Part shown: piece after piece, positions 34,180-45,456 of the stretch
How the letters are laid out: each line of letters begins with the position of its first letter
Numbering within the stretch: position 1 is the first letter of the stretch
Source of the DNA: Gnetum montanum
Taxonomy: Eukaryota; Streptophyta; Gnetopsida; Gnetales; Gnetaceae
Direction of reading: 5' to 3'
DNA: 62,000 bases
Assembly: GCA_015680685.1 (NCBI GenBank)
Contig: MNCI01006819.1
Span: forward strand, 18,774 to 80,773
Made by a program: the position numbers and the translations under genes
The notes under the pieces: generated by a model
Told to the model about the DNA's origin: nothing
Databases searched by the model: none
Seen by the model: the letters and a program-made list of their open reading frames with translations, nothing else

Positions 34180-36528
34180 TGTGCTAGGGGTAAGTTAAGA
34201 CCTAGGTCACTTGTAGTGGATAGTGTTCGGAGTTCTGCCTGAATCGGGAGTGTTGGTAGTTTTCTAGGTTGAGCGGTAGGCCTAGAGGGTGTTGTTAAGT
34301 TTTGTACTCCAATCCCTCCTATATTTTCTAATCATCCTAGTTAGGACCTTTGTAATATCTTGGTTTGTGACTTTGACTTTCCCATTGGCTTGGGGGTGAT
34401 AGGATGTTGTTAGTTTAGGTTATACTTCCAAACACTGCATGAGTTTACAAAATGTAGCACCCATAAAGTAAGCTCCATTATCTAAAATGAGTGCACATGA
34501 CACCCCAAACCTGTTCACAATTTGCTATTGAACAAATTGCATGACTGTGGTTGAGGAACAATCGATGATGGCTGCCACCTTTGCCCACTTGGTAGAGTAG
34601 TCCACTGCAACAATGATGTACACCTTTCATTTGGCATGGGTGCGATGGGGCCCATGAAGTTGATGCCCAAAATGTTAAAGGGTTCTAGTGGCTGAATCCA
34701 TTGTTGAGGTTCCTCTATTTTTGTCGTCATCCCACCATCTATTTGACATTGATCACAGGAGCGTATGAACCATTGAGCATCTCTGAAGAGTGTAGGCCAG
34801 TAGTAACCTACAAGCAGGATCTTAATGGCCATGTTCCTTCTTGCATAATGGCCCCCACAAAGGCCCTCATGAGCATCTTGGAGGATGCTTAGTTGATTTG
34901 CATCAGGGACGCACCATCGAACCAAGCCATTCGCACACACCTTGTAGAGGTATCCATTAATGTCCATGAAGTGCTTGGCTCTATGAAGAAACAGTTGTTT
35001 CTTCTAATGATCCAATTCCTTGGTAGCTCCTATGTATGAAGATAGGTAAGGATGTCACCAAACCAACTTGATCCTATGGGCATCTCCTTTGCAATTGCTT
35101 CAGCAAAGAGGAGTTCATTTGGAAACTAGTTAGAGAGTGGGCTCTCCTCCTCCATGTTGTCCCATCGTAATCGAGACAAGTGATCAGTAACCAAATTTTC
35201 AGTTTCCTTTTTGTCTACCATAGTAAGATCAAATTCTTGAAGGATCACAAGCCATCATATTACATGGGGGCTCACCATTGATTTGTTCATAAGGAACTAG
35301 ATGGCACTGTGGTTCGTATGCACAAACACCTTGTATTCGAGCACATAGTGGTGGAACTTTTCAAAGGTGAAAACCACTACCATTAATTCCTTTTTGGTGT
35401 TGGTGTAATTTAGTTGAGCACCCAAAATACTTCGGCTTGCATAGTGGATGTAATATGGGTGCTTATGGTCATCCAACTATGTGAACACAACTTCCAACGC
35501 ATAATTAGACGCATTCGTCATGATGTGAAATGGTTTGGACCAATCAAGGGATCGTAGAATTTGCATCTCTATGAGTTTTTGCTTCAGTGTTTGGAATGTA
35601 GATTCACATTCCCTAGTCTAGAAAAATAGGGTGCCTTTCTTGGTTAGCTTCACTAATGGCTTGGTGATCTTTGAAAAATTCTCGATGAAGCATTGATAAT
35701 AACCAGTGTATCCAAGGAATGACTGGACATCCCATACAATTCCTGGCTAACTGGTAATTCCTTGGATAACCTTGATTTTCTTAGGATCCACTCAGATCCC
35801 TGCTTGTGAAATTTGATGCTCCAAAACAATTCCTTCTTGGACCATTAGGTGGCTCTTTTGCTTGTTGAGTGGTAAGTTAGTTTCTACACATTGCTTCAAA
35901 ACTTGCTCAAGGTAGTCCAAGGCTTGCTCAAATGTTACCCCATAGGTGGAGAAGTCATCCATAAAAACTTCTATACCATTATCGATTTGCTACTGGAAGA
36001 TGTTGAGGATAAGGCATTGGAAGGTTATGGTGCATTACACAAGCCAAAGGGAATCTTCTTGTATGTGAAAGTCCCTTAGGGACTTGTAAATGTTGTCTTG
36101 GCCTAGTCCTCTAGTGCAAACTAGATTTGATTATAGCCAGTGTAACCATCTAGGAAGCTATAGTAACAATGCCCTAAAATGGTATCCAACACCTGGTCCA
36201 CAGATGGAAGTGGAAAATGATCCTTAAAGTTTACCATGTTTAGTAATTGAAAATTGATACAGACTCTCCATTTGCCACCCTTTTTTGGCATAATAACGAG
36301 TGGACTGACCCACTCACTATTTGCAATGGGGTAGATGAATCTTACCTTTATCAATTGCTCAATTTCATCCTTGATGATTATTTAAGTTGGGGACTCAATC
36401 GTCTTTGCGGCTATCATCATGGCTTCATGGAAGGGTTGATATAGATTCGATGTTGGTATACCCTTGGATCAATCCCTGTTAACTCAGGATATGACCATGC
36501 AAAGGCAATCAACCACTTATTCACCATC
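34180..36528 (-). pseudogene. Element G: RT, RNase H and integrase
   Basis: Minus-strand pol of the same family as C. RT: FAWSYPELTGIDPRV near 36480, VSPLVIMPKKGGKWRVCINF (36250-36310), PLPSVDQVLDTILGHCYYS and DGYTGYNQI (36121-36210), a FMDDFSTYG-like loop near 35950 and EGIVLEHQI near 35830. RNase H: NYALEVVFTQLDDH, YASRS, TKKELMVVVFTFEKFHHY, then RLRWDNMEEESPL. Integrase: NGYLYKVCANGLVRW, DAHEGLCGGHYARRN, RSCDQCQ and ILGINFMGPIAPMPNE (34515-34967), followed by frameshifted core fragments to about 34200. The RNase H region here is continuous at the point where B interrupts C. Multiple stops; inactive. The N-terminal side is cut by element H. Confidence 0.85.
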
Positions 36529-36533
36529 CTTAG
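36529..36533. repeat. Left target-site duplication of element H (CTTAG)
   Basis: CTTAG immediately before TGTTGG and repeated at 39360-39364 after CCAACA. Confidence 0.85.
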
Positions 36534-36744
36534 TGTTGGCAACCGTTTGGGATGCGACTGCCAACGAGTGTCCTCGAACAAGATTTAGGTGCCTGCTGGT
36601 CTCTGGCAACACCAAGGCCTAGATACCTCCAAATAGACTCAGTAGTTAATGTGAGTATGTGTATGTGCTGTTGCGGCATGTGGTTGTGAAAAATGAAATG
36701 ATTGCATTATGTGTAAACTATAGATGACTTATCTTAAAGAGATT

Positions 36745-37652
36745 NNNNNNNNNNNNNNNNNNNNNNNNNNNNNNNNNNNNNNNNNNNNNNNNNNNNNNNN
36801 NNNNNNNNNNNNNNNNNNNNNNNNNNNNNNNNNNNNNNNNNNNNNNNNNNNNNNNNNNNNNNNNNNNNNNNNNNNNNNNNNNNNNNNNNNNNNNNNNNNN
36901 NNNNNNNNNNNNNNNNNNNNNNNNNNNNNNNNNNNNNNNNNNNNNNNNNNNNNNNNNNNNNNNNNNNNNNNNNNNNNNNNNNNNNNNNNNNNNNNNNNNN
37001 NNNNNNNNNNNNNNNNNNNNNNNNNNNNNNNNNNNNNNNNNNNNNNNNNNNNNNNNNNNNNNNNNNNNNNNNNNNNNNNNNNNNNNNNNNNNNNNNNNNN
37101 NNNNNNNNNNNNNNNNNNNNNNNNNNNNNNNNNNNNNNNNNNNNNNNNNNNNNNNNNNNNNNNNNNNNNNNNNNNNNNNNNNNNNNNNNNNNNNNNNNNN
37201 NNNNNNNNNNNNNNNNNNNNNNNNNNNNNNNNNNNNNNNNNNNNNNNNNNNNNNNNNNNNNNNNNNNNNNNNNNNNNNNNNNNNNNNNNNNNNNNNNNNN
37301 NNNNNNNNNNNNNNNNNNNNNNNNNNNNNNNNNNNNNNNNNNNNNNNNNNNNNNNNNNNNNNNNNNNNNNNNNNNNNNNNNNNNNNNNNNNNNNNNNNNN
37401 NNNNNNNNNNNNNNNNNNNNNNNNNNNNNNNNNNNNNNNNNNNNNNNNNNNNNNNNNNNNNNNNNNNNNNNNNNNNNNNNNNNNNNNNNNNNNNNNNNNN
37501 NNNNNNNNNNNNNNNNNNNNNNNNNNNNNNNNNNNNNNNNNNNNNNNNNNNNNNNNNNNNNNNNNNNNNNNNNNNNNNNNNNNNNNNNNNNNNNNNNNNN
37601 NNNNNNNNNNNNNNNNNNNNNNNNNNNNNNNNNNNNNNNNNNNNNNNNNNNN
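36745..37652. other. Assembly gap (N)
   Basis: 908 N bases inside element H. A (TA)n run lies just after it, at about 37836-37851. Confidence 1.
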
Positions 37653-38049
37653 TTACATACTCAAAAATATCTTAGCTAACTTCTCTCCCAAGTAACTTGC
37701 CCAATAAGTTCGGAAGTATTAACTTAGGAAGTTAGGAATTTAGAAGAAATATTGCAAATATTGCTTTTGAGAAATAAATCTAATAGCTCCACATAATTGT
37801 TATTCTTATTTTAATTTATTTAAATAAAATTTATTATATATATATATATATTTCTTATGACTATTGAGGATCTAGTAATTTTATGAACTAGGTGATGGTA
37901 AAAAGGCAATATAATAGTAGACATTGGTGGTAGTAAAAAGACAATAATTTATCTTCATTTGCCCCATATAAAATTTGCTGTGATGGCTTAAAATACTAGG
38001 TTCAGATGTGAAGGCGCCAGGCCTGGAACTACCAGTAAATAATTTCAGA

Positions 38050-38457
38050 TTATCTTGCCCTGCAAAAAAAAATGTTATTAACCGCCACTGTGGAAGAAGG
38101 CTTTGTCGCTGCATCCAGCATTATTGTTGTGTGGTGTTTAGTTGCTGGAGAGCCAATGGTGTGGGTGCGTCTGCAATCACCATCTGTCTCTAGCAGAGAA
38201 TAGAAACCTTCCTTGTCCTTGGGAGCGCTCAGTATTTTCTGCCTATAATCACCCTTAACCGTAGGCACAGGTGCAGGCATGGTAGAAAAAAAATCTGGAC
38301 CTCTAGCTTGGTTTCTTGCACTGCTGATCCGCACAACATGGCTACTAATGCAACACTTAGGGCACTGAACTACCAGCAATGCAGCAAGAGCGACAATGTT
38401 CGTGACGTCAATGATGTTACCACCATGCATCATTGTCTGCAACACAGTTGCCGGCAT
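38050..38457 (-). other. Unrecognised open stretch in element H
   Basis: A 135-codon open stretch, less AT-rich than the surroundings, with a Cys/Val/Ala-rich first half and a Thr/Lys-rich second half. I recognise no family. It may be a pseudogene fragment or chance. Confidence 0.2.
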
Positions 38458-38587
38458 GTATTGTTGAAGAATGATTCCCTTTCTTAAAACTTACTCACGC
38501 ATCCGTTACTGAGTGTTGCATCCACTGCCTGCATTTTAGCCCTGTTTCGTTTATTGGATTTTGCTGCAACCTGTTACTTCACAAAAC

Positions 38588-38760
38588 CTATTAAACCGCT
38601 TACTGTTACATGCCCTAGCTGCGAAATTGGGGTTCACAAATGTTATGGTTATAGATTCATCATTTATTAGTATGTCAAAATAGAGAAACTAAACCTTGCG
38701 CGGCAAGCATTTGACGAAATTCCCAAGCGGGATATGAGGTTATCCCTGGCGGTTCTTAAC
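38588..38760 (+). pseudogene. PPR-like gene fragment inside element H
   Basis: Reads LHALAAKLGFTNVMVIDSSF and ISM, then after a shift YVKIEKLNLARQAFDEIPKRD. This is the signature of plant pentatricopeptide repeat proteins (HALAIKLGF..., then ...ARKVFDEMPERD). PPR proteins bind RNA in mitochondria and chloroplasts. The frame change near 38671 fits a small (about 4-base) deletion. About 55 residues, one to two repeats, can be read; neither start nor end is present. It may be a fragment captured by the element. The match is by motif recognition, not by alignment. Confidence 0.55.
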
Positions 38761-39359
38761 ATTTTTTATCGACAATCATAGCTTTCATAATTTTATTTTT
38801 TGGTTGTTGTATTGGTAAGAACCACAATGCCGCTTTCAGAGTAAGCATATCGTCTTTCCAGCTTCCAGAAAACGTTTCTCCAATACCTGAACTATGCCAC
38901 ATTATAACACAAGATGCACCTCTGTTTCTGAAATTATTTGTCACGATACACAACTTCTTCTTGCTATAGGATTAGGATCAAATATCAATATCTCTGTTCA
39001 TTGGTTTCAATTTGAATTTGGCCTGGCCTGTGTGAATATCAAGACCGATTCTATCTCCGTTAATATTTATTGTCAATCTGCTTGTGTGACCAAGCCATGT
39101 ATATTTCCATGTCCACCACTGCCGCTAAACCATTTCTGAGCTAGTAACTGGTTGAATTAAACCCTTTCCCAATAAGCATCGCATAATATGCTGAAATATT
39201 GCACTATTTGGTCGATGTATAAGGTTAAAAAAGAATAAAATATGTGTTTCATTACTGTATAACTCATATGAATCTTTATATATATTTTCATTCTCTTTTT
39301 CTTTCTTTTAAAATAGACTGAAACTCCTGTTCCATGAAATGGATTAAAATGTACCAACA
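38761..39359. other. Rest of element H
   Basis: No recognised gene. The minus-strand 65-codon frame at 38756-38953 and a frame upstream of it (39050-39130) read as parts of a protein-like sequence (LTININGDRIGLDIHTGQ; SGIGETFSGSWKDDML) that I cannot name. Confidence 0.25.
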
Positions 39360-39364
39360 CTTAG
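39360..39364. repeat. Right target-site duplication of element H (CTTAG)
   Basis: Matches 36529-36533. Confidence 0.85.
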
Positions 39365-40960
39365 CAACTTCTTCTTTTGCTTAAGAGCAAGAGTGACATT
39401 GATTATTACTGGCTTACCATTTTGTAAGAATGCATATTCCAGATTGACCAGTAAGGGCTTTAGTTCTAGGGGCTCCTATTTAAAGCTTTTAGGGATCTGC
39501 AGCTTTCCCTAATTAGTGGCATCATTAGTAGTGGAAAGTTGTTGATGGACCTATTCCAGTTCATCCATGCTCCCCATATAGGTACATACAAGGCTCTTAG
39601 AGGATTCCATGCATAGGGTGCTGCTATCAAAGTCAGTGTTTAGCCACTGGATGCCTTATTGGTTAGTGGCTATTGCATATAGGCATTGTTGAATTTGTGA
39701 TTCGGTGGCACACTGACTGCATGCATGAACAGATGTACACTTAATGGACCAGAGTTGTTACACACAGTTGCACCCGGAGTCACTATATGTGATGCATGGA
39801 ACACACTTTTTCTCAATCTTCCCAAAAGGATTTTTGTTGAAAATTTCAAGGGAGAGATCTCAGAGTCCCAAATGTGCATCCACCATGTTGAGCCATGCCC
39901 TTCCCATTATAATCAGGAAGTTCCCATTGCAATTATTGACATGGATCACCAGGAAATTAGTAGGGTAGGACCCCCCATAAATGGTGGTCATAATATATTC
40001 TAACAATTCCAAGGGGATAGTAATGGATTGGTTTGCCAACTCGAGCCTAATGTTGCTTTTCTTCAACAGAGGCAGGTTCCAAGTCTTATACATATCATCT
40101 GAAATTAGGTTGACACTTGACCCTAAATCTAAAAGAGCTTTACATGGCTTGTTCCCTACTACCTAAAGGTATATGAGGGGGCTTCCTAGATTAGCCAATT
40201 TTCAAGGGAGATGACCCACCTTGATCCAATCTATCATAACATGTGTTAACATGATGATTTTCACATTGGAAGGCATTTGGTTTGAAGGTTTCTCAAAGGA
40301 TTGAGTGTTAGAGATAGTTGGAGATGCAAGGGCACTAGTTGCAGGTGAGTGTGAGGATGTGTTTAGGTTATTAAGCTAGAAAAAGGGATGTTTCCATGGT
40401 TTTGATTCTAACCCACTTGGCTGGGAAGCCGGTTGTAAATTGATGACCCTTGTAGCATTACATTGTTGTGGCTATGGAGGTATTTCTCTCTGCATGGGTA
40501 GAGTAGGAGGTAGTTGAGTTGAGGGCTGATGAATAGCTATGGCAAAACAAGATGGCAGAGGATAGTGTAGATGTGGGTTTTCCCCCTTAGGTGATGGAGA
40601 TTGGGCTTGAAAGTACTATGGAGGGTAGTAATGATTTTGGAAGGTTGCATGACTAGAAGAGTCTCACAGGGAGATTGGCTACTAAATGTAATACCCATAA
40701 GGATCAGGCTGTCGGTAAGGGTACTATTGCCTTGGGGTTGACATCCTCCACGACTATGGGTGCTACTATTGTTGGTAATGTTCATACTGTTGTAGTGGAG
40801 TGTAACAATGGAAAACGTTAGTCGCTGGAAATACCGAGTGAAGTTCCATGTACACAGTTCCAACCCTGGATCCATGCGAGGGTTGTGTTGAAGAAAAGGT
40901 ATTTGAGGTGCCCTGAATGGTCTTGTCAATCAGTCAGGGACTTACTTAATCAACAAACTT
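39365..40960 (-). pseudogene. Element G: gag end, protease and linker
   Basis: Minus-strand counterpart of C 6550-7850. The protease part at 39860-40093 reads YKTWNLPLLKKSNIRLELAN, ITIPLELLEYIMTTIYGG, NFLVIHVNN and FLIIMGRAWLNMVDAHLG, about 70% like the copy in C by eye. Upstream (40500-40930) is a Pro/Ser/Gln/His-rich gag end. Downstream (39365-39700) the protease-RT linker is decayed and ends at the H insertion. The upstream border is where LTR E begins. Confidence 0.75.
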
Positions 40961-42344
40961 TGTAATAACCAGATTACTAGATGATGATTTCGATGAGGAG
41001 ATATGATATCGGAAATCTCGAAAGCAATGAGAATGATATAAACAATTCGAAGCAATTGTAAAATCTATGTAGATAGGATGCAATAGATTGGGTTTAGAAA
41101 ATGTGCAATCCCGAGATCTGGGATTTAGCTTATAAACAAAATATGTTAGATACAATGATTACCGGTAGAATTCAATTTAGACGAAGCACATGCCAAGAAC
41201 AGGAAAGCTATTCAAAGATGAAACAAGCAAAGGTTGATCTACCTTATTCTAGCCAATCTGGGTGCAAGGGAGTTAGACACGAAGCAAAATATCTACTAAT
41301 TGGCAGTTTCTAATCAAAAGCTCTTGTCGGTCACCTTTGATGTTATTACGGCTGTTGATACTCTCTCGTTCTCTTGACAATCTTCGCCAAAAGTTGTCAA
41401 CAATCACCACTGAAAGAAAATTGCTCACGAAGAAAATTTTTCAATCGAGAGAAATTTTTTGCCAACCCTTTGATCATTGTCAATTGGAGTATTTATAAGG
41501 CTAGGGTCAGGAGAAAAATTCGGTTTAGATTATGTGTGTCCTACAAAATGCCGTTGACTTGATGCGTTTGTGTTTGAGGCTTGTGGCGCTACGCTGCATT
41601 ACGCTCTGAAGCGTAATGTGTCGTAATCTACTTTTGCTGGAGCTTTGGAAACAAACTATTTCGTAGTTACGCTGTAATATGCTGGAGAGCATATTGTGAT
41701 GTAAGAACCGCTAATGTCTGAATTTTGTTATCTCCATGATTGCAACTAAATCAATCATCTACTTTCTTTACGCTACGTTATGCTACATTACACTGCATAG
41801 TGTAACTCGGTGTAACATAGCGAACCTGCAAAAAATTGAAGTGTTTTCACTGCACTTCCCTTGTTTCTATTTAGTCTTTCTGGGGTTTGTTACACTACAC
41901 TGCATAATGTAGCGTAATAGTCCCTTAGCCAAAAAAAGAAAACTTGCTGAGATGTGCGACATGTTGCAGATCCTTGCCTGAGCCTCGAGATTTTGCTAAA
42001 CCATTAAGGTCTCAAATTTTGCTATCTTCGTTGTTATGACTAGATGGACCGTCTTCTTGCATTATGCTGCATTATGCTTCATTACGCTACATTGTGTAAC
42101 GTGGCGTAATATGCTAAAAGTTAAGATTTTCAAAACATGTCTAACTTGCAAAATTGAAGGCTTGCCATTGCGCACCCCTTGTTTTGTTCTATCCTCTGGA
42201 GTCTATTATGTTGCACTGCATAGTGTAGCGTAAGAGGCCCTTAGCTGAAAAGGGAACTTACTGAGCTACGACTTGTCACAAATCCTTGCTTGAGTCATAA
42301 GATTTTGTTGAACTGTTGAGGTCTCGAAATTTCATAGTGTTTCA
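40961..42344 (-). mobile_element. LTR E (minus strand, about 1384 bp)
   Basis: Right end AGTGTTTCA at 42344, followed by the polypurine tract AACAAAGAGGGTTCAT in sense. Left end placed at TGTAATAACC (40961), the inverse of a ...TTACA LTR end, just where the gag of G stops being readable. Antisense TATA box TATTTATA at 41490-41497. Many TACGCTACATTACACTGC motifs. Older and more divergent than D or B. Confidence 0.65.
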
Positions 42345-42412
42345 ATGAACCCTCTTTGTTGACATTTAGAGGGCTTACTCGAAAGACGTTGACAAAGAAT
42401 ATGAAATACCAA
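42335..42412 (-). promoter_or_regulatory. Element E: polypurine tract in conserved hairpin
   Basis: ATAGTGTTTCAATG / CCCTCTTTGTTGACA on one side and GTTGACAAAGAATATGAAATACC on the other; split here to show the arms CTTTGTTGAC and GTTGACAAAG, which pair. Same structure as A, B, D and F. Confidence 0.75.
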
Positions 42413-43588
42413 AGAGGTAAAGACACCAACAATGTTCGTCGGCAACTGCTCAGATGTTGCTTTGTCAAACCTGGAAGTGCGAAGGTAGGAGGAGGAGGGA
42501 TCTTAAAGAAGTGAGAGGAGGGAGGTTCAGGGAAGACTCAAGCATGTGAACAGAAAACTTTCGCAAACATGTTATTAGGTGTCTTTTCATGGGCATTTTT
42601 TTCGAGAGGTTACACTGCTATACTGCATATGAAGGGCTTTTACGGATGAGTTGTGTTACGCCCGTATGGCCTGGATGAATTGTTTTACATCCATTTTGCC
42701 TAACTTTGCCCATTTTTTTTGAAAGATGCTTTCCATGAGGCAAGTTGTGTTATGCTAATCCATGGATGACTATCACATGCAAAAGAGTGCCTGTACGCTC
42801 ACATTCTGTACAACCAGGAGGGAAGGGTAAAGGAAATTGTAGGGACATAGGAAGGAGAAAGTGAAATAGGTTATTTGATGGTGGGAAAAAGGAAAGGGTC
42901 TACACTCCCAAGTAGTTAGGCTAGTTTGAGTAGCCACCTCAGAACGCTATGATGCCTCGCCTTCTAGTGAGTGCATTCTTGAATAACGCTATCGTAGTAA
43001 GTAACCTGCAAAACGTAATGAAGAACAGAAAGCAAAAGCAATCATCCTAATCGCTAGGGAGGCTGTTGAAACAAGTTCCGTTTGAAGTGAAGAGGAGAGC
43101 GCAGGCCATGGAGAAGGGATCGTAGTAAGAAGCAAGGGTCATTTTGTTGATGCCATGGTTCAGGAAGTCGTCGTTGACAACCAAATTCATCTTGCTCAAA
43201 TGACTGGGCAAAGAACCAATCAGATGAATCTGCTAAGCCAGAGTCTAGTGGCGGCGACAGGTGGAGACCATCGAGGCTATGGATGACCATAATTCCCTTG
43301 GGGCCCCAAGCAGTGAAGTTGATCCTAGGAGTTGCAACTACAGAGTGGCTATCGTAGCAACATCTCCGAGGGGTCATTAGTATGCCTTTCAGCATATCCA
43401 AGGAATTAGTAGGATGCTGGTAGGGTAGCAGCATTGTGTCTGTTCCAATGCACTACGCATTTGGTCTAGTAGGAATGCAGTGCAAGAATGATCGTGCTCG
43501 CTTGCTTCATGAATTACCTACTGGAAGATTCTAGTTTTAAGTCCTGGTGGACTGTTGTTGCTGGTTTTAAGTCTCAGCAAACCATGGT
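42413..43588 (-). other. Element E: 3' tail, cut by insertion of D
   Basis: No gene. Ends with GTTTTAAGTC units (43530-43575) like the tail arrays of A, B and D in inverted orientation, and has an acceptor-like TTTTGCAG|GTTAC in sense near 43005. Element D begins inside this array. Confidence 0.55.
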
Positions 43589-44865
43589 TAAAACACCACA
43601 AAATTTCGAGCTTAGTACTTCTCCAACAAGAATCGGGCCAAGTCATGATGTTCCCTAGCATGACTAAAAGCTTGAGGACCCCATAGACAGCTTCAAGCGG
43701 AGTCAAACTCAACAAGAAGCAGGTCCCTGGGACCCACAGACGACCACAACGACATCTAGTATCAAACCCGGCAACTTCGGAGCTTAAAATACTTAATTTA
43801 CACTAAGTATATATTCTTAGCATATACGCTGCTCGATGTTCATAGTGTATACGCCCCAGATTGTATGCCTAGCGTATACGCCCAGCGTAGATGTCCAATG
43901 TACACGCCTCACATGTACGCTCAGCAGGTATGACTGATGTATACGCCCGGTATGCAATCCCTGAACACGGCACGGAAATAGCACTGCAGAGCAAGACTTG
44001 GTACAAGGCAGCAACTCACATGAATAGAGCAACCATCAGCGTATACGCCCAGCATCCACAGCGTATACGCCTAGCGTATACAGTCAACATCCATAGCATA
44101 TACACCCAAGTTTGCATATGCCCAGCATATACGCCCAGAGTCTACGCCCACTAGATATAGCGTATACACCCTGCAGATGTAACATGTTGTACACTTGTAA
44201 ATTTTATTCTTTCACACCCGGTCAACATGCCACCTGTCATCCAACCCAAGTATAACATCTAAACCTGTATAAATACCCCAATTTTTCATTAGATCGAGGT
44301 TGGCAATTTTGAGCAAACTAAAGAGAGAAACAGAGACGCTAAGAACTAGAGCAGAGAACCTTATACGTTAGACTTCAACCCTGTACGCTGAGCATACAAC
44401 CTCTATGCTATGCCTACAGCTTGAACCAACCCACAGTCATCCCTGCATCCACTAGGGCTATTCGTCCACCTTGTGTGAAAGCCAAAACTGTGTTAGACCG
44501 GTGCATTGTAACTCTCACTTTGCAATAATATTGCTACATTTTCTTCCTAAAATCTGTTACAGTTTTGCATTAATTGTTGCATGTTTACTGTTTACGCTCG
44601 TTTACGTTTACACTTCGTTTACATCAGTTATGCTATTTATGCTCTGTTTTACATTTGTTATGCCATTTACATATAACCTAGTGTATAGCACCTCGGCGTA
44701 CATTTGGGGAAATCCTTGCCTGATCCGCATGCGGACCACTCAAGGTACACTGCCTTCGTTCATTCCAGCTTGCCCTCAAGTGAAGGTAGGATCTTCTGTG
44801 CGTGTCTGGAGATCTCTCGGTTTCTGTTTCCTTCCAGCCGGAGACCGACGATTTTGGACGGTACA
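43589..44865 (+). mobile_element. Element D: 5' LTR (1277 bp)
   Basis: Starts TAAAACACCAC and ends GGACGGTACA. U3 is full of GTATACGC/AGCGTA motifs (43820-44165). TATA box TATAAATA at 44268-44275. The conserved end has CTCAAGTGAAGG and CCGGAGACCGACG. No gene. Confidence 0.92.
44268..44275 (+). promoter_or_regulatory. Element D 5' LTR TATA box
   Basis: CTGTATAAATACCCC then GAGGTTGGCA about 25 bases downstream; the 3' LTR has CTGTATAAAAACCCC at 61463-61470. Confidence 0.7.
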
Positions 44866-44870
44866 GAAAT

Positions 44871-44889
44871 TGGCGCTAGAAGGAGGGCC
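44871..44889 (+). promoter_or_regulatory. Element D: primer-binding site
   Basis: TGGCGCTAGAAGGAGGGCC begins 5 bases (GAAAT) after the LTR end, identical to B. It primes minus-strand DNA synthesis. tRNA not assigned. Confidence 0.88.
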
Positions 44890-45456
44890 TCTACTTAGAA
44901 CTTACTGTGCCTCAAAGCTCTCAACATCTATGCTGTTGAGTATATGACAACCTTATCTGCAAACTTCCTAGTGTCTATGCTGCTGACCATACGCCGATTC
45001 TGTTTGCAAACTCCCCAGCGTCTACGTTGTTGAATATACGCTGTCTACTATATGCTGTAGACCCTGTCTACGCTATACGCTGACCTTGTACACGTTCCAC
45101 GCTGACTCTATCTACGCTCTACGTTGTAGACTCTGTCTACGCCATACGCTGATGTTGCTATACGCTGACGCTGTCTACGCTATTCAGTACATGCTGCACA
45201 CTCTACGTCGTAGACTTTGTCTACACTGCTATTCAGTTTATGCTACACACTCCACACTGTACACTACTTCTACACTGCTTAGCATATACACTACCACTAT
45301 ACGTTGTATATGTATACACTATCATTATACACTGGTCGTTGTAGCCTATACACTGAGACCCAGTCTGTATGCTGTACACCACCAACGTAGTATTACATTG
45401 CACTAAGTACACTAATTTCATATCCCTACACTGTGTCATATTCTCAACTGTTCATC
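44890..45456 (+). other. Element D: 5' leader rich in TACGCT motifs
   Basis: Non-coding. Degenerate units TCTACGCTATACGCTGAC run from about 44990 to 45400. It corresponds to the leader of B, whose 20-bp minisatellite carries the same CATACGCTG core. Confidence 0.7.

Larger units (their letters stand above)
36534..39359. mobile_element. Element H: TGTTGG...CCAACA insertion with an assembly gap
   Basis: The sequence between two CTTAG copies starts TGTTGGCAACC and ends TGTACCAACA. TG...CA ends with 6-bp inverted repeats and a 5-bp target duplication are typical of LTR elements, especially Ty1/copia. It splits element G between protease and RT at a place where C is continuous. A 908-base gap hides much of it, so I cannot tell a solo LTR from a fuller element. 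The visible part (37653-39359) has base composition unlike its surroundings and holds a PPR-like fragment; no gag or pol is visible. Confidence 0.7.

Noticed and set aside
37881-38457. Intact host gene within element H
   Set aside because: No start-to-stop gene with recognisable domains; the only family-like signal is a broken fragment of about 55 residues.
41581-42240. Satellite or centromeric repeat suggested by TTACGCTACATTAC motifs
   Set aside because: The motifs are irregularly spaced and confined to LTR E.
45086-45406. Tyr/Leu/Arg-rich frame in the leader of D
   Set aside because: Produced by TACGCT repeats.
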